Shown: one piece after another, positions 26,215-34,952 of the stretch | Numbering within the stretch: the stretch's first letter is position 1 | Layout: every line of letters starts with the position of its first letter | Source: an uncultured Bacteroidales bacterium | Lineage (GTDB): Bacteria > Bacteroidota > Bacteroidia > Bacteroidales > UBA932 | Length of the DNA stretch: 50,094 nucleotides | Assembly (NCBI GenBank): GCA_944323785.1 | Contig: CALUTU010000016.1 | Location: 1-50,094 of the forward strand | Direction: 5' to 3' | Made by a program: the position numbers and the translations under genes | The notes under the pieces: model-generated | What the model was told of the DNA's origin: nothing | The model's database searches: none | What the model saw: the letters and a program-made list of their open reading frames with translations, nothing else

Positions 26215-26757
26215 TCAGAACAGTTTTGAATAGACTTCGGTGTCAAGGTTCCAGTCTCCGTGGACTTTCAGCACCTGCTCCACCAGATCCCTGGCCAGTC
26301 CCCTGCCGCCGAGGTACAGGGACACGTAGTCGCAGATGTCCTTGACTTCGGGGACTGCGTCAGCCGGAGCAACGGACAGTCCTGCTATTTTCAGCACGGG
26401 GATGTCTGGGATATCGTCTCCGGCGTATGCCACTTCTTCCGGTTTGAGTCCGTGGCGGTTGCAGAAGTCCAGAAAGTCGGGCACTTTATCCCGGGATTTC
26501 TGATAGATGTCAGCCTTGTCCACTCCCAGGCTGGAGAAACGGCTGACGATGCCTTCGGAGGTGCCTCCAGTGATGATGGCCACCGGATAGCCTTTCATGC
26601 GGCACATTCTGAATGCGAAGCCGTCCTTGGCGTTGAATGTGCGGATCAGCTCTCCGTCCGGAGCCGCTATTATGGAACCGTCCGTCATGACTCCGTCCAC
26701 ATCGAAGGCGAAGGCACGTATGCCGTGGAGCCGGACTTTATAGTTGTAGTTGGGCAT
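26215..26757 (-). CDS. kdsC: 3-deoxy-D-manno-octulosonate 8-phosphate phosphatase (KdsC-type HAD)
   Basis: 180 residues, the small cap-less HAD form. DVDGVMTDGS gives Asp19 and Asp21, followed by AIITGGTSEGI and YAGDDIPDIPVL. It dephosphorylates KDO-8-P for lipopolysaccharide core synthesis, acting as a tetramer in the cytosol. The neighbours do not include kdsA or kdsB, so the substrate is by family. Confidence 0.88.
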   Translation of the reverse strand: MPNYNYKVRLHGIRAFAFDVDGVMTDGSIIAAPDGELIRTFNAKDGFAFRMCRMKGYPVAIITGGTSEGIVSRFSSLGVDKADIYQKSRDKVPDFLDFCNRHGLKPEEVAYAGDDIPDIPVLKIAGLSVAPADAVPEVKDICDYVSLYLGGRGLARDLVEQVLKVHGDWNLDTEVYSKLF

Positions 26758-26770
26758 TTTGCTTGTGCTG

Positions 26771-27583
26771 TTATTTGTGGTGGTATTTTTCCAGAATCCT
26801 GTCAGTGAAGAGGCGGTATATCTCCTCCTGCTCCTTTAGACCCATGCTCTCCAGGACTTCCAGATGCTTGCGGATGGTCTCCATGTCGCCTCTCCTGGCC
26901 GGTCCGGTAAGAGTGGAGGCGGGGGTGTGCAGGAATGCGTTGCGCACGGCCTCTATCGTGGAGGGTATAAGCAGTGGATGGTCATGCTGGACTATCGGGA
27001 ATGCCAGCCCTAGAAGGTAGTTGACGAAATTGGTGGTGAATACGGCGGCCACATGCATCTTGAGCCTGTCTGCGGACGAGTAGAAATAATGCTCGCCGCC
27101 CAGGTCTGACGCGATGGAGTCCAGTACCGGCCTGAGTTCCTGTGAGGTGGACTCCAGCAGCAGGGGTACGTCCTTGAACTCCACGTTCTTGTTGCGGTTG
27201 AGAGTCATCAGCGGATAGACTACGCCGCAGCGGCAGCCTATGTCCTCCAGCGGCTTGAGTATGGAGATATCGGTGGCACCGGAGGTGTGGACTACTGCCG
27301 GCAGTTTTTCCATACCTGCCAGTTGCCCGGTCATTTCGCGGACGACTGTCTCTATCGCGTCGTCCGATACTGCGATAAAAATCAAGTCAGCCGATGCCAG
27401 ATCTCTGTAGTCTGCCGCAGCCTGGGTGTCGGAGCCGTTGGCACGGAGAGCACGCACCAGTTTGTCGCGGCTGCGTTCGGTCCGGCTGTAGACAAAAGAT
27501 ATATCGTAGCCTTTTTCCTGCAGGGCAAGGGAGAACCGGAACGCTACGTTTCCGGCTCCCGCAAAAGCTATGTCAGGTCTCAT
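26771..27583 (-). CDS. Rossmann-like/DUF2520 protein
   Basis: 270 residues. N-terminal NAD(P)-binding fold (AFAGAGNVAFRFSLAL, DLIFIAVSDDAI) and a C-terminal helical DUF2520 domain (FYSSADRLKMHVAAVFTTNFVNYLLGLA). The architecture is that of 6-phosphogluconate-dehydrogenase-like or pyrroline-carboxylate-reductase-like enzymes; no substrate is established that I know of. Co-directional with kdsC 13 bases downstream and DUF3467 3 bases upstream. Confidence 0.85.
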   Translation of the reverse strand: MRPDIAFAGAGNVAFRFSLALQEKGYDISFVYSRTERSRDKLVRALRANGSDTQAAADYRDLASADLIFIAVSDDAIETVVREMTGQLAGMEKLPAVVHTSGATDISILKPLEDIGCRCGVVYPLMTLNRNKNVEFKDVPLLLESTSQELRPVLDSIASDLGGEHYFYSSADRLKMHVAAVFTTNFVNYLLGLAFPIVQHDHPLLIPSTIEAVRNAFLHTPASTLTGPARRGDMETIRKHLEVLESMGLKEQEEIYRLFTDRILEKYHHK

Positions 27584-27586
27584 CGG

Positions 27587-27904
27587 CTACGCCTCCGGAG
27601 TGTTGCCGAAACCGAAAGGTATGGTGTTCTTGGGAGTGTTGCCGGTAAGCTTGATCTCTCCGTTCTGAGCCTCGTATTTGCTGATGTTGTCCCTGAGGGC
27701 CAGGTAGAGCCTCTTGATGTGCTCCGGTGTCATGATGACACGGCTGACTACCTGTGCTTTGGGATAGCCAGGAGTCACACTGGCGAAGTCGATGAAGAAC
27801 TCGCTGTTGGAGTGTGTGATAAGGGCGAGGTTCGAATAATGTCCTGTTGCGGCGTCCCGTGTAAGCTCGATGCTTATTTCTTTTTTCTGCGGTTGATTGT
27901 CCAT
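27587..27904 (-). CDS. DUF3467 family protein
   Basis: 105 residues. Typical stretches are YSNLALITHSNSEFFIDFASVTPG and SRVIMTPEHIKRLYLALRDNISKYE. A small soluble protein of unknown function, common in Bacteroidota. First gene of the run leading to maf. Confidence 0.88.
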   Translation of the reverse strand: MDNQPQKKEISIELTRDAATGHYSNLALITHSNSEFFIDFASVTPGYPKAQVVSRVIMTPEHIKRLYLALRDNISKYEAQNGEIKLTGNTPKNTIPFGFGNTPEA

Positions 27905-27938
27905 AATTCTTGATTTAATTTTTAAAATATTCTGCCTG

Positions 27939-27946
27939 CAAATCTA
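27939..27946 (-). promoter_or_regulatory. -7 element (TAGATTTG) for the DUF3467-maf run
   Basis: TAnnTTTG on the minus strand, 34 bases before the ATG at 27904, back-to-back with the valS element. Confidence 0.45.
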
Positions 27947-27958
27947 CATAAAATGAAT

Positions 27959-27966
27959 TATATTTG
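27959..27966 (+). promoter_or_regulatory. -7 element (TATATTTG) for valS
   Basis: TAnnTTTG 19 bases before the ATG at 27986. The two divergent -7 elements are only 12 bases apart. Confidence 0.45.
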
Positions 27967-27985
27967 CGAGTTAAATTGAAGGATT

Positions 27986-30637
27986 ATGGAATTGTCAGCA
28001 AAATACAGTCCCTCCGAGGTGGAGGAGAAGTGGTACTCTTACTGGTTGAAGAACAAGTTTTTCCATTCGGAACCCGACAGCCGCGAACCGTATACGGTGG
28101 TTATCCCGCCCCCAAATGTGACGGGAGTGCTGCACATGGGTCACATGCTCAACAATACTATACAGGACGTGCTGGTGCGCCGCGCCCGTATGCAGGGCAA
28201 GAACGCCTGCTGGGTGCCCGGTACTGACCATGCGTCGATAGCCACTGAGGCCAAGGTCGTGGCCAAGCTCAAGGAACAGGGCATCGACAAGTCATCCCTG
28301 ACCCGGGAGGAGTTCATGAAACACGCCTGGGAGTGGAAGGAGAAGCACGGCGGCATCATCCTCGAGCAGCTCAAGAAGCTCGGTGCCTCCTGCGACTGGG
28401 ACCGCACAAGGTTCACGATGGACCCGGCCCTGAGCGAGGCGGTTATCAATACTTTCGTATATTTCTACAAGAAAGGCTATATCTACCGTGGCGTGAGGAT
28501 GGTCAACTGGGATCCCCAGGCCCTGACCGCCGTGAGCGACGACGAGGTGATCCACAAGGAGACCAAGTCCAAGCTATACTACCTGCGCTATAAGGTCTCC
28601 GACGGAGCCGGCAATCCCACTGACGACTACATCGTCATCGCCACCACCCGCCCGGAGACCATCATGGCCGACGCTGCCGTCTGCATCAACCCCGAGGATC
28701 CGAGGTATCATCACCTGCGCGGCAAGAAGATACTCATTCCTCTGATCAACCGCGAGATACCCATCATCGAGGACTCCTATGTGACCATGGACTTCGGTAC
28801 TGGCTGTCTGAAAGTGACCCCGGCCCACGACGTGAACGACTACGAGATAGGCCTGCGTCACAACCTTCCGGTGCTCGATATCATCGACGACCACGGAAAG
28901 CTCAACGAGAAGGCCGTAATCCTCGTCGGAGAGGACCGCTTTGTGGCCCGCAAGAAGATAGTCAAGATGCTCGCCGAGGCCGGACAGCTCGAGAAGGAAG
29001 AGGATTACATCTCACCCGTGGGACACTCCGAGAGGACCGATGCAGTCATCGAACCCAAACTGTCGATGCAGTGGTTCATCAGGATGGAGGAACTTTCCAA
29101 AGCTGCCCTGGCCCGGGTGGAGAATGGTGAGATTAAACTCATTCCAGATAAATACCGCAATACCTACCGTCACTGGATGGAGAACACCCGCGACTGGTGC
29201 ATCTCCCGCCAGCTGTGGTGGGGACAGCAGATTCCCGCATACTACCTGCCCGACGGCCGCTACGTGGTCGAGGCCACTCCCGAGGAGGCCCTGAAGGCCG
29301 CTCAGCAGCTCGACCCCTCGGTTACAGCCGCCGATCTCAGGCGCGACGAGGACGTGCTGGACACCTGGTTCTCCTCGTGGCTCTGGCCCATCTCTGTATT
29401 CGACCCCGACAAGCCCGGTTTCCCGGACAAGGCCCCGAACACCGACCTGGCCTACTACTATCCGACCAACGACCTGGTGACCGGCCCGGACATCATCTTC
29501 TTCTGGGTGGCCAGGATGGTCATGGCCGGCAATGAGTTCATGGACAAGGTGCCTTTCCGCAATGTGTACTTCACAGGTATCGTCCGCGACAAGCTGGGCC
29601 GCAAGATGTCCAAGACCCTGGGCAACTCGCCCGACCCCCTGAAGTTGATCGACGACTACGGCGCTGACGGAGTCCGCATCGGCATGCTGCTATGCACCGC
29701 CGCCGGCAACGACATCCTCTTCGACGAGTCCCAGGTGGAACAGGGCCGCAACTTCTGCAACAAAATATGGAACGCCTACCGTCTGGTCAAGGGCTGGAGC
29801 GTGGACCGCTCCCTGGAGGCTCCTGAGCACGCCGCCCTGGCCGTCAGGTGGTTCACGCAGAAATTGAACCGCGAGATAGCCGTCGTCGCCGACCATTTCT
29901 CCAAGTTCCGCATCTCGGATGCCCTGATGTGCCTGTACAAGCTCTTCTGGGATGACTTCTGCGCCTGGTACCTCGAGATAGTGAAGCCCGCCTACGGAGC
30001 CCCGATAGACGGAGCGACCTACGACGCCACCATCGGATTCTTCGATTCCCTGCTGAAACTCCTGCATCCCGTGATGCCCTTCATCACCGAGGAACTCTGG
30101 CACAACCTGGCCGAGCGTCCCGAGGGGGCTACCATCATGCTGGAGCGTCAGCCCGAGGGCGGCGAGTACGACGAGGCCTTCATTGCCGCATTTGACCTTG
30201 CTACGGAGGCTGTGGCGGCTCTGAGGAATATCCGCCAGAAGAAGGGATTGTCCCCGAAAGAGGCTCTTGACCTGCGCATAAAGGGCGCATTCCCCGAGGA
30301 GATGACCGGCATAGTCCGCCGTATGGGCAATGTCGGAGATGTCGCCTTTGTCGAGGATTTCGGAGGCCAGGAGGCCGGTGCTTCATTCCTTGTCGGGACA
30401 GTAGAGATGTTCGTGCCTCTGGCCGGTAAGACCGACGTGCAGGAGGAGATAGCCAAGGCCGAGGCAGAGATCGAGCGTCTGGAGAAATTCCTCAAGGGAG
30501 TGAATGCCAAGCTGTCCAATGAGAAGTTCATGCAGAACGCCCCGGAGGCTGTCGTGCAGAACGAGAGGAAGAAACTTTCGGATGCGACCGCCAAGATAGA
30601 GGGACTGCGCAAGACCCTCGAGGCGCTCAGAGGTTGA
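27986..30637 (+). CDS. valS: Valine--tRNA ligase
   Basis: 883 residues. Class I motifs: [12 protein letters not shown] (HIGH-type) near residue 37 and [14 protein letters not shown] (KMSKS-type). The editing (CP1) domain contains [19 protein letters not shown] and [12 protein letters not shown]. The C-terminal coiled coil (about 815-883) binds tRNA. Full length. Heads a closely spaced plus-strand run through rlmB. Confidence 0.97.
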   Translation: MELSAKYSPSEVEEKWYSYWLKNKFFHSEPDSREPYTVVIPPPNVTGVLHMGHMLNNTIQDVLVRRARMQGKNACWVPGTDHASIATEAKVVAKLKEQGIDKSSLTREEFMKHAWEWKEKHGGIILEQLKKLGASCDWDRTRFTMDPALSEAVINTFVYFYKKGYIYRGVRMVNWDPQALTAVSDDEVIHKETKSKLYYLRYKVSDGAGNPTDDYIVIATTRPETIMADAAVCINPEDPRYHHLRGKKILIPLINREIPIIEDSYVTMDFGTGCLKVTPAHDVNDYEIGLRHNLPVLDIIDDHGKLNEKAVILVGEDRFVARKKIVKMLAEAGQLEKEEDYISPVGHSERTDAVIEPKLSMQWFIRMEELSKAALARVENGEIKLIPDKYRNTYRHWMENTRDWCISRQLWWGQQIPAYYLPDGRYVVEATPEEALKAAQQLDPSVTAADLRRDEDVLDTWFSSWLWPISVFDPDKPGFPDKAPNTDLAYYYPTNDLVTGPDIIFFWVARMVMAGNEFMDKVPFRNVYFTGIVRDKLGRKMSKTLGNSPDPLKLIDDYGADGVRIGMLLCTAAGNDILFDESQVEQGRNFCNKIWNAYRLVKGWSVDRSLEAPEHAALAVRWFTQKLNREIAVVADHFSKFRISDALMCLYKLFWDDFCAWYLEIVKPAYGAPIDGATYDATIGFFDSLLKLLHPVMPFITEELWHNLAERPEGATIMLERQPEGGEYDEAFIAAFDLATEAVAALRNIRQKKGLSPKEALDLRIKGAFPEEMTGIVRRMGNVGDVAFVEDFGGQEAGASFLVGTVEMFVPLAGKTDVQEEIAKAEAEIERLEKFLKGVNAKLSNEKFMQNAPEAVVQNERKKLSDATAKIEGLRKTLEALRG

Positions 30638-30658
30638 ATATTTTAGTCGGATAAAGCT

Positions 30659-31093
30659 ATGTTCATCCAGTCGGAGACACAGATAGAGGTCCGTTACTAC
30701 GAGACTGACCAGATGGGAATAGTCCATCACTCGAACTACATCCGCTACTTCGAGTGCGGCCGGCATCAGTTCCTTATAGATGTCGGGCTGCCGATCATGG
30801 AACTGGAAAAGCACGGAATCATGATGCCGGTGGTGTCGGTCAATGCCAGGTACCATACTCCGGCCCGGATGGGGGACGTGCTCCGGGTGGTCTCCCGGGT
30901 GGAGAAGGAACCGATGGCGCGGATAGAGGTGCTTACGGACATCTACAACCAGAACGGCGACCTCGTCTGCGACGGCTCGGTGGTGCTCGGGTTCATCCAC
31001 AGCGACAACCGCCGGCCTACCCGTATCCCCGCCGCCCTGCTGGAAGTATTCCGCAAGGCCGATAGGGAGCAGGCTGATAAATCAGATAATTAA
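30659..31093 (+). CDS. Acyl-CoA thioesterase, 4HBT/YbgC type
   Basis: 144 residues. Hot-dog fold signature YYETDQMGIVHHSNYIRYFE with catalytic Asp17. The family hydrolyses short acyl-CoA thioesters. It lies between valS and tatA with 21- and 12-base gaps. In Bacteroidota this gene travels with valS rather than with the tol-pal cluster where YbgC sits in proteobacteria. Confidence 0.9.
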   Translation: MFIQSETQIEVRYYETDQMGIVHHSNYIRYFECGRHQFLIDVGLPIMELEKHGIMMPVVSVNARYHTPARMGDVLRVVSRVEKEPMARIEVLTDIYNQNGDLVCDGSVVLGFIHSDNRRPTRIPAALLEVFRKADREQADKSDN

Positions 31094-31105
31094 CGAAAAT
31101 ACAAT

Positions 31106-31348
31106 ATGCTTACACTTTTGTTTTTAGGGTCTATAGGACTGACCGAGATACTGGTGCTGCTGCTCATCGTCCTGCTGCTGTTCGGGGCGAAGAAGATTCC
31201 CGAGCTGATGAAGAGCTTCGGCAAGGGGGTCAAGAGCTTCAAGGAGGGGGTCAACGGTATTGAGGATGAACTGAATACGGATTCCTCCGCCAAGAAGGGA
31301 CAGTCCTCCGCAGATTCCGCAAAGGGCAGCTCCGCCGGGAAGAAGTAG
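31106..31348 (+). CDS. tatA: Sec-independent protein translocase TatA
   Basis: 80 residues. A short N-terminal membrane helix ([20 protein letters not shown]) with the FG hinge, an amphipathic helix ([16 protein letters not shown]) and a hydrophilic tail. Forms the pore of the twin-arginine pathway with TatC, encoded 12 bases downstream. No TatB is seen, as expected in this phylum. Confidence 0.93.
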   Translation: MLTLLFLGSIGLTEILVLLLIVLLLFGAKKIPELMKSFGKGVKSFKEGVNGIEDELNTDSSAKKGQSSADSAKGSSAGKK

Positions 31349-31360
31349 GAGAGTGGTGCC

Positions 31361-32164
31361 GTGGCGGGAGAAATGACCTTCTGGGAACATCTGGACGAGC
31401 TGCGAAAGGTGATCTTCCGCAGTTTTGCTGTGCTTATTGTCCTGATGGTCGCGCTATTCCTGTGCAAGGAGACGGTCTTTGACGGGGTGGTGCTGGCTCC
31501 GCTGACGGACGGTTTCTTCGTCTACCGGTGGATGGACAGGCTGCTGGGGCTGCTCGGACTCGGGGCTCTGGAGCCTTTCCGGGTGGAGCTGGTCAATATC
31601 GACCTGGCCGCTCAGTTCTTCACCCACGTGCGCATCTCCTTCTGGCTGGCGGTTATCGTGGCTCTGCCGTTTCTGATCTATCAGGTGTGGCTCTTTGTCA
31701 GACCGGCCCTGTATGACCGGGAGAAGCGGGCGGCTCAGACGGCTTTCGGGCTCTCATCCCTGCTGTTCTATATCGGTGTGGCTGTGGGTTACGTGGTGGT
31801 CTTCCCGCTGACCCTGCGCTTTCTGGGAACCTACCAGGTGAGTGAGTCGGTGGCCAATCAGATATCGCTGCTCTCGTACATCGGGATGTTCCTGAAGCTC
31901 AACCTGATTATGGGCGTGGTCTTCGAGCTGCCGGCCCTGGCCCTGCTGCTGTCCCGGATAGGGATTATCAACCGGAGGATGCTGAGGAGTTTCCGCAAGT
32001 ATGCTATAGTGGCCGCCTTAGCCATATCGGCCGTCATCACCCCATCGGGCGACGCCTTCACGATGATAGTCGTGGCACTGCCTTTGTATCTGCTCTACGA
32101 GGTGTCCATAATGCTTTGCAGGGATAAAAAAGTGAATGCAGAAGTTAATATTGTAGATAGATAG
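31361..32164 (+). CDS. tatC: Sec-independent protein translocase TatC
   Basis: 267 residues with six membrane helices. The N-terminal MTFWEHLDELRKVIFRS and the FEL and PLYLLYEVSI stretches identify TatC, the receptor for twin-arginine signals. The GTG at 31361 follows an AGGAG box; the ATG at 31373 (MTFWEHL) is an alternative. The Tat lipoprotein-like reductase at 21.8-23.1 kb is a likely client. Confidence 0.95.
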   Translation: MAGEMTFWEHLDELRKVIFRSFAVLIVLMVALFLCKETVFDGVVLAPLTDGFFVYRWMDRLLGLLGLGALEPFRVELVNIDLAAQFFTHVRISFWLAVIVALPFLIYQVWLFVRPALYDREKRAAQTAFGLSSLLFYIGVAVGYVVVFPLTLRFLGTYQVSESVANQISLLSYIGMFLKLNLIMGVVFELPALALLLSRIGIINRRMLRSFRKYAIVAALAISAVITPSGDAFTMIVVALPLYLLYEVSIMLCRDKKVNAEVNIVDR

Positions 32165-32165
32165 A

Positions 32166-34163
32166 ATGATATCGATAAATAATATAACAGTAGCTTTCGG
32201 AGGCTTTACCCTCCTGGACGACATCAGCTTCCACGTCAGTGACGGGGAGCATATAGCCCTTGTGGGTAAGAACGGTGCTGGTAAGAGTACGATACTCAAG
32301 CTCATAGCCGGTGTGGATCATCCGACATCAGGCTCTATAATGAAACCTAAGGAGCAGACCGTAGGCTACCTGCCCCAGATTATAAGCTATTCGAAGGACA
32401 CGACTGTCATAGAGGCCGCCATGTCCGTCTTCGCCGACCATTTCATCATGGGTGAGAGGGTGGAGGAGATCAGCCGTGAGCTGGGCGAGAGGACGGATTA
32501 CGAATCTGCTGCCTACCATAGGCTGATAGAGGAACTCAATGAACTCAACGACAAGCTGGCCATGGCCCAGTCCGAGTCTCCCGCCGTGCTGGCCGAGAAG
32601 ACCCTGGTAGGCCTGGGTTTCAAGAAGAACGAGCTCGGACGGCAGCGCAGCACATTCTCGCAGGGTTGGAACATGCGTGTGGAACTGGCCAAGGTCCTGC
32701 TGACCAAGCCTGATGTGCTTCTGCTGGACGAGCCCACCAACCACCTGGACATAGAATCCATACAGTGGCTGGAGGATTATCTGTACGGTTATCGTGGCTC
32801 GGTGGTGCTCATTTCCCACGACCGCCGCTTCCTGGATCGGGTGACCACCCGTACGGTGGAGATAGTTCTGGGACACATCTACGACTACAAGGTGCCGTAC
32901 TCCAAGTACGTGGAGCTGCGCCGCGAGCGGATGGAACAGCAGCGGGCCGCCTACGAGAACCAGCAGCGGATGATCGAGAAGACCGAGGAGTTCATCGAGC
33001 GTTTCCGCTACAAGCCCACCAAGAGCAATCAGGTGCAGTCCCGCATCAAGCAACTGGAGAAGATAGAGCGCATAGAGATAGACGAGGAAGACAACTCGGC
33101 TCTTAGCGTCAAGTTCCCGCCCGCCCCCCGCTCCGGCCAGATAGTCTTTCAGGCCAAGGCCCTCACAGGAGGCTATCCGCCCCGTGATGGTTCGGGCAGT
33201 CCTAAGGTGGTGTTCACCGACATAGACCTGATCGTGGAAAGAGGGGAGAAGGTGGCATTTGTCGGGCGTAACGGCGAGGGAAAGAGTACCATGATGAAAT
33301 ACATCACCGGTGAGCTGCGGCCCATCGCCGGCTCTGCCTCCCTCGGATACAATGTCGCATTGGGTTACTACGCCCAGAACCAGGAGGATGTGCTGGACCG
33401 CAATGATACTGTGTACGATACGTTGGATAAGGTGGCGGTAGGGGATATCCGTACTAAGCTGCGGGATATACTTGGTGCGTTCCTCTTCAGGGGCAATGAT
33501 GTGGACAAGAAAGTGGCCGTACTCAGCGGAGGCGAGCGTTCCCGTCTGGCCATGGCCAAGCTGATACTGCATCCCTATAACCTGCTGGCCCTCGACGAGC
33601 CCACCAACCACATGGATATCCGCTCCAAGGATGTGCTCAAGCAGGCTCTCCAGCGCTACGACGGTACATTGATCATAGTGTCTCACGACAGGGACTTTCT
33701 CGACGGACTGGTGGATAAGGTCTACGAGTTCCGCGACGGCCATGTCAAGGAGTATCTCGGAGGAGTGCAGGACTTCATCGAGAAGCGCAGGATCGAGACC
33801 CTGCAGGACCTGGAACGTTCTGACCGTTCATCGGAGTCCGGAGTTCAGAAGTCAGAGAAACCTTCGGCAACCGGACAACCGTCAGACTCTCAGGCATCAT
33901 CTTCTCAGTCAGCCCAGGCTCCCAAGCCCCGGACAGCCTCCAACCTCTCCTTTCAGGAGCAGAAGGATCAGCGTCGCAAGCAGAAGCGCATCGAGAGCTG
34001 CGAGAAGAAAATAGCCGACCTTGAGGGCCAGATGAAGGAACTGGAGAAGGTCCTGGCGGCTCCGTCGGCAGATACTGACATCGACAAGCTGACCAGGGAG
34101 TATCTGGAACTGAAACGTACCCTCGACCGCACGATGGAGGAGTGGATAGAACTTAGTAACTGA
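32166..34163 (+). CDS. ABC-F family ATPase
   Basis: 665 residues: two ABC ATPase domains and no membrane part. First Walker A GKNGAGKST (34-42) with signature FSQGW and LLLDEPTNHLD; second Walker A GRNGEGKST with LSGGERSRL and LALDEPTNHMD. A basic interdomain linker (about 240-300) would contact tRNA or ribosome. A Ser/Gln-rich tether (about 560-600) leads to a C-terminal coiled coil (about 610-665). ABC-F proteins act on ribosomes in translation or antibiotic protection; no drug specificity can be read. It starts 1 base after the tatC stop. Confidence 0.92.
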   Translation: MISINNITVAFGGFTLLDDISFHVSDGEHIALVGKNGAGKSTILKLIAGVDHPTSGSIMKPKEQTVGYLPQIISYSKDTTVIEAAMSVFADHFIMGERVEEISRELGERTDYESAAYHRLIEELNELNDKLAMAQSESPAVLAEKTLVGLGFKKNELGRQRSTFSQGWNMRVELAKVLLTKPDVLLLDEPTNHLDIESIQWLEDYLYGYRGSVVLISHDRRFLDRVTTRTVEIVLGHIYDYKVPYSKYVELRRERMEQQRAAYENQQRMIEKTEEFIERFRYKPTKSNQVQSRIKQLEKIERIEIDEEDNSALSVKFPPAPRSGQIVFQAKALTGGYPPRDGSGSPKVVFTDIDLIVERGEKVAFVGRNGEGKSTMMKYITGELRPIAGSASLGYNVALGYYAQNQEDVLDRNDTVYDTLDKVAVGDIRTKLRDILGAFLFRGNDVDKKVAVLSGGERSRLAMAKLILHPYNLLALDEPTNHMDIRSKDVLKQALQRYDGTLIIVSHDRDFLDGLVDKVYEFRDGHVKEYLGGVQDFIEKRRIETLQDLERSDRSSESGVQKSEKPSATGQPSDSQASSSQSAQAPKPRTASNLSFQEQKDQRRKQKRIESCEKKIADLEGQMKELEKVLAAPSADTDIDKLTREYLELKRTLDRTMEEWIELSN

Positions 34164-34181
34164 AAATAAATGCAATACAAT

Positions 34182-34952
34182 ATGGAAAATACCGAGAAAA
34201 AGGATAGCGGATACCACCTTTACGGGATGCACCCAGTCCTGGAGGCCGTTCTGTCCGGAAGACAGATAGAAAAAGTGCTGCTGAAGCAGGGACTTGAGGG
34301 ACAGCAGTTCCGCCAGCTTCTTACTGAACTGGACAACAGGGGCATTCCTTTCCAGTTCGTACCTGCCGAGCGGCTGGCCCGCTTCCGCGGAGGCAAGAAC
34401 CAGGGAGTGGTGGCTTATCTGCCGCAGATTGACTATATGCCGCTGGAGGAAATGGTGGATAGGGCTTTCCAGAAAGACTCCGCACCCATTTTCGTACTCC
34501 TGGACGGAGTGAGTGATGTGCGCAACCTCGGAGCCGTTGCCCGCAGTGCCGAATGTGCGGGAGCCGGAGGCATCATCCTGCCTGCGAAAGGAGGAGCCGC
34601 CATCAACGCTGACGGAGTGAAGGCTTCGGCAGGTGCCTTGCTGCGCATCGGTGTCTCCAAGTGCAAGAACCTGCGCATCCCGATTTACTATCTGAAAGAG
34701 AGAGGATTCCAGATAGTAGCTGCTACTGAGAAGGCCGACGGGCTTATCTATGAAGTGGATATGAAGAAGCCCACGGCTTTCGTCATGGGCTCCGAAGGCA
34801 AGGGTATCTCTGACTCTGTACTGGCATTATGTGATGTTATGGCGAGAATACCCATGCGTGGTGACATCGGTTCGCTTAATGTCTCCGTGGCCGCCTCGCT
34901 CATGCTTTTCGAGGCGGTCCGCCAGAGACTGACGCAGTCTGTTTATCGATAG
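34182..34952 (+). CDS. rlmB: 23S rRNA 2'-O-methyltransferase, RlmB/TrmH (SPOUT) family
   Basis: 256 residues. An N-terminal substrate-binding domain (YHLYGMHPVLEAVLSGRQIEKVLL) and a SPOUT domain with NLGAVARSAECAGAGGII (motif 1), FVMGSEGKGIS (motif 2) and IPMRGDIGSLNVSVAASLMLFEA (motif 3). The knotted C-terminus binds S-adenosylmethionine. RlmB methylates G2251 in E. coli; exact target here by family. An alternative ATG at 34170 would add four residues. Overlaps the convergent fimbrial gene by 10 bases. Confidence 0.9.
   Translation: MENTEKKDSGYHLYGMHPVLEAVLSGRQIEKVLLKQGLEGQQFRQLLTELDNRGIPFQFVPAERLARFRGGKNQGVVAYLPQIDYMPLEEMVDRAFQKDSAPIFVLLDGVSDVRNLGAVARSAECAGAGGIILPAKGGAAINADGVKASAGALLRIGVSKCKNLRIPIYYLKERGFQIVAATEKADGLIYEVDMKKPTAFVMGSEGKGISDSVLALCDVMARIPMRGDIGSLNVSVAASLMLFEAVRQRLTQSVYR

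Noticed and set aside
32640-32700. FSQGW in place of LSGGQ in the first ABC-F domain as a sign of inactivity
   Set aside because: Variation at this position is common in the N-terminal domain of ABC-F proteins; Walker motifs are intact.
32328-33743. 471-codon minus-strand frame opposite the ABC-F gene
   Set aside because: Shadow of a strongly conserved ABC-F protein; the frame has no domain and no promoter.
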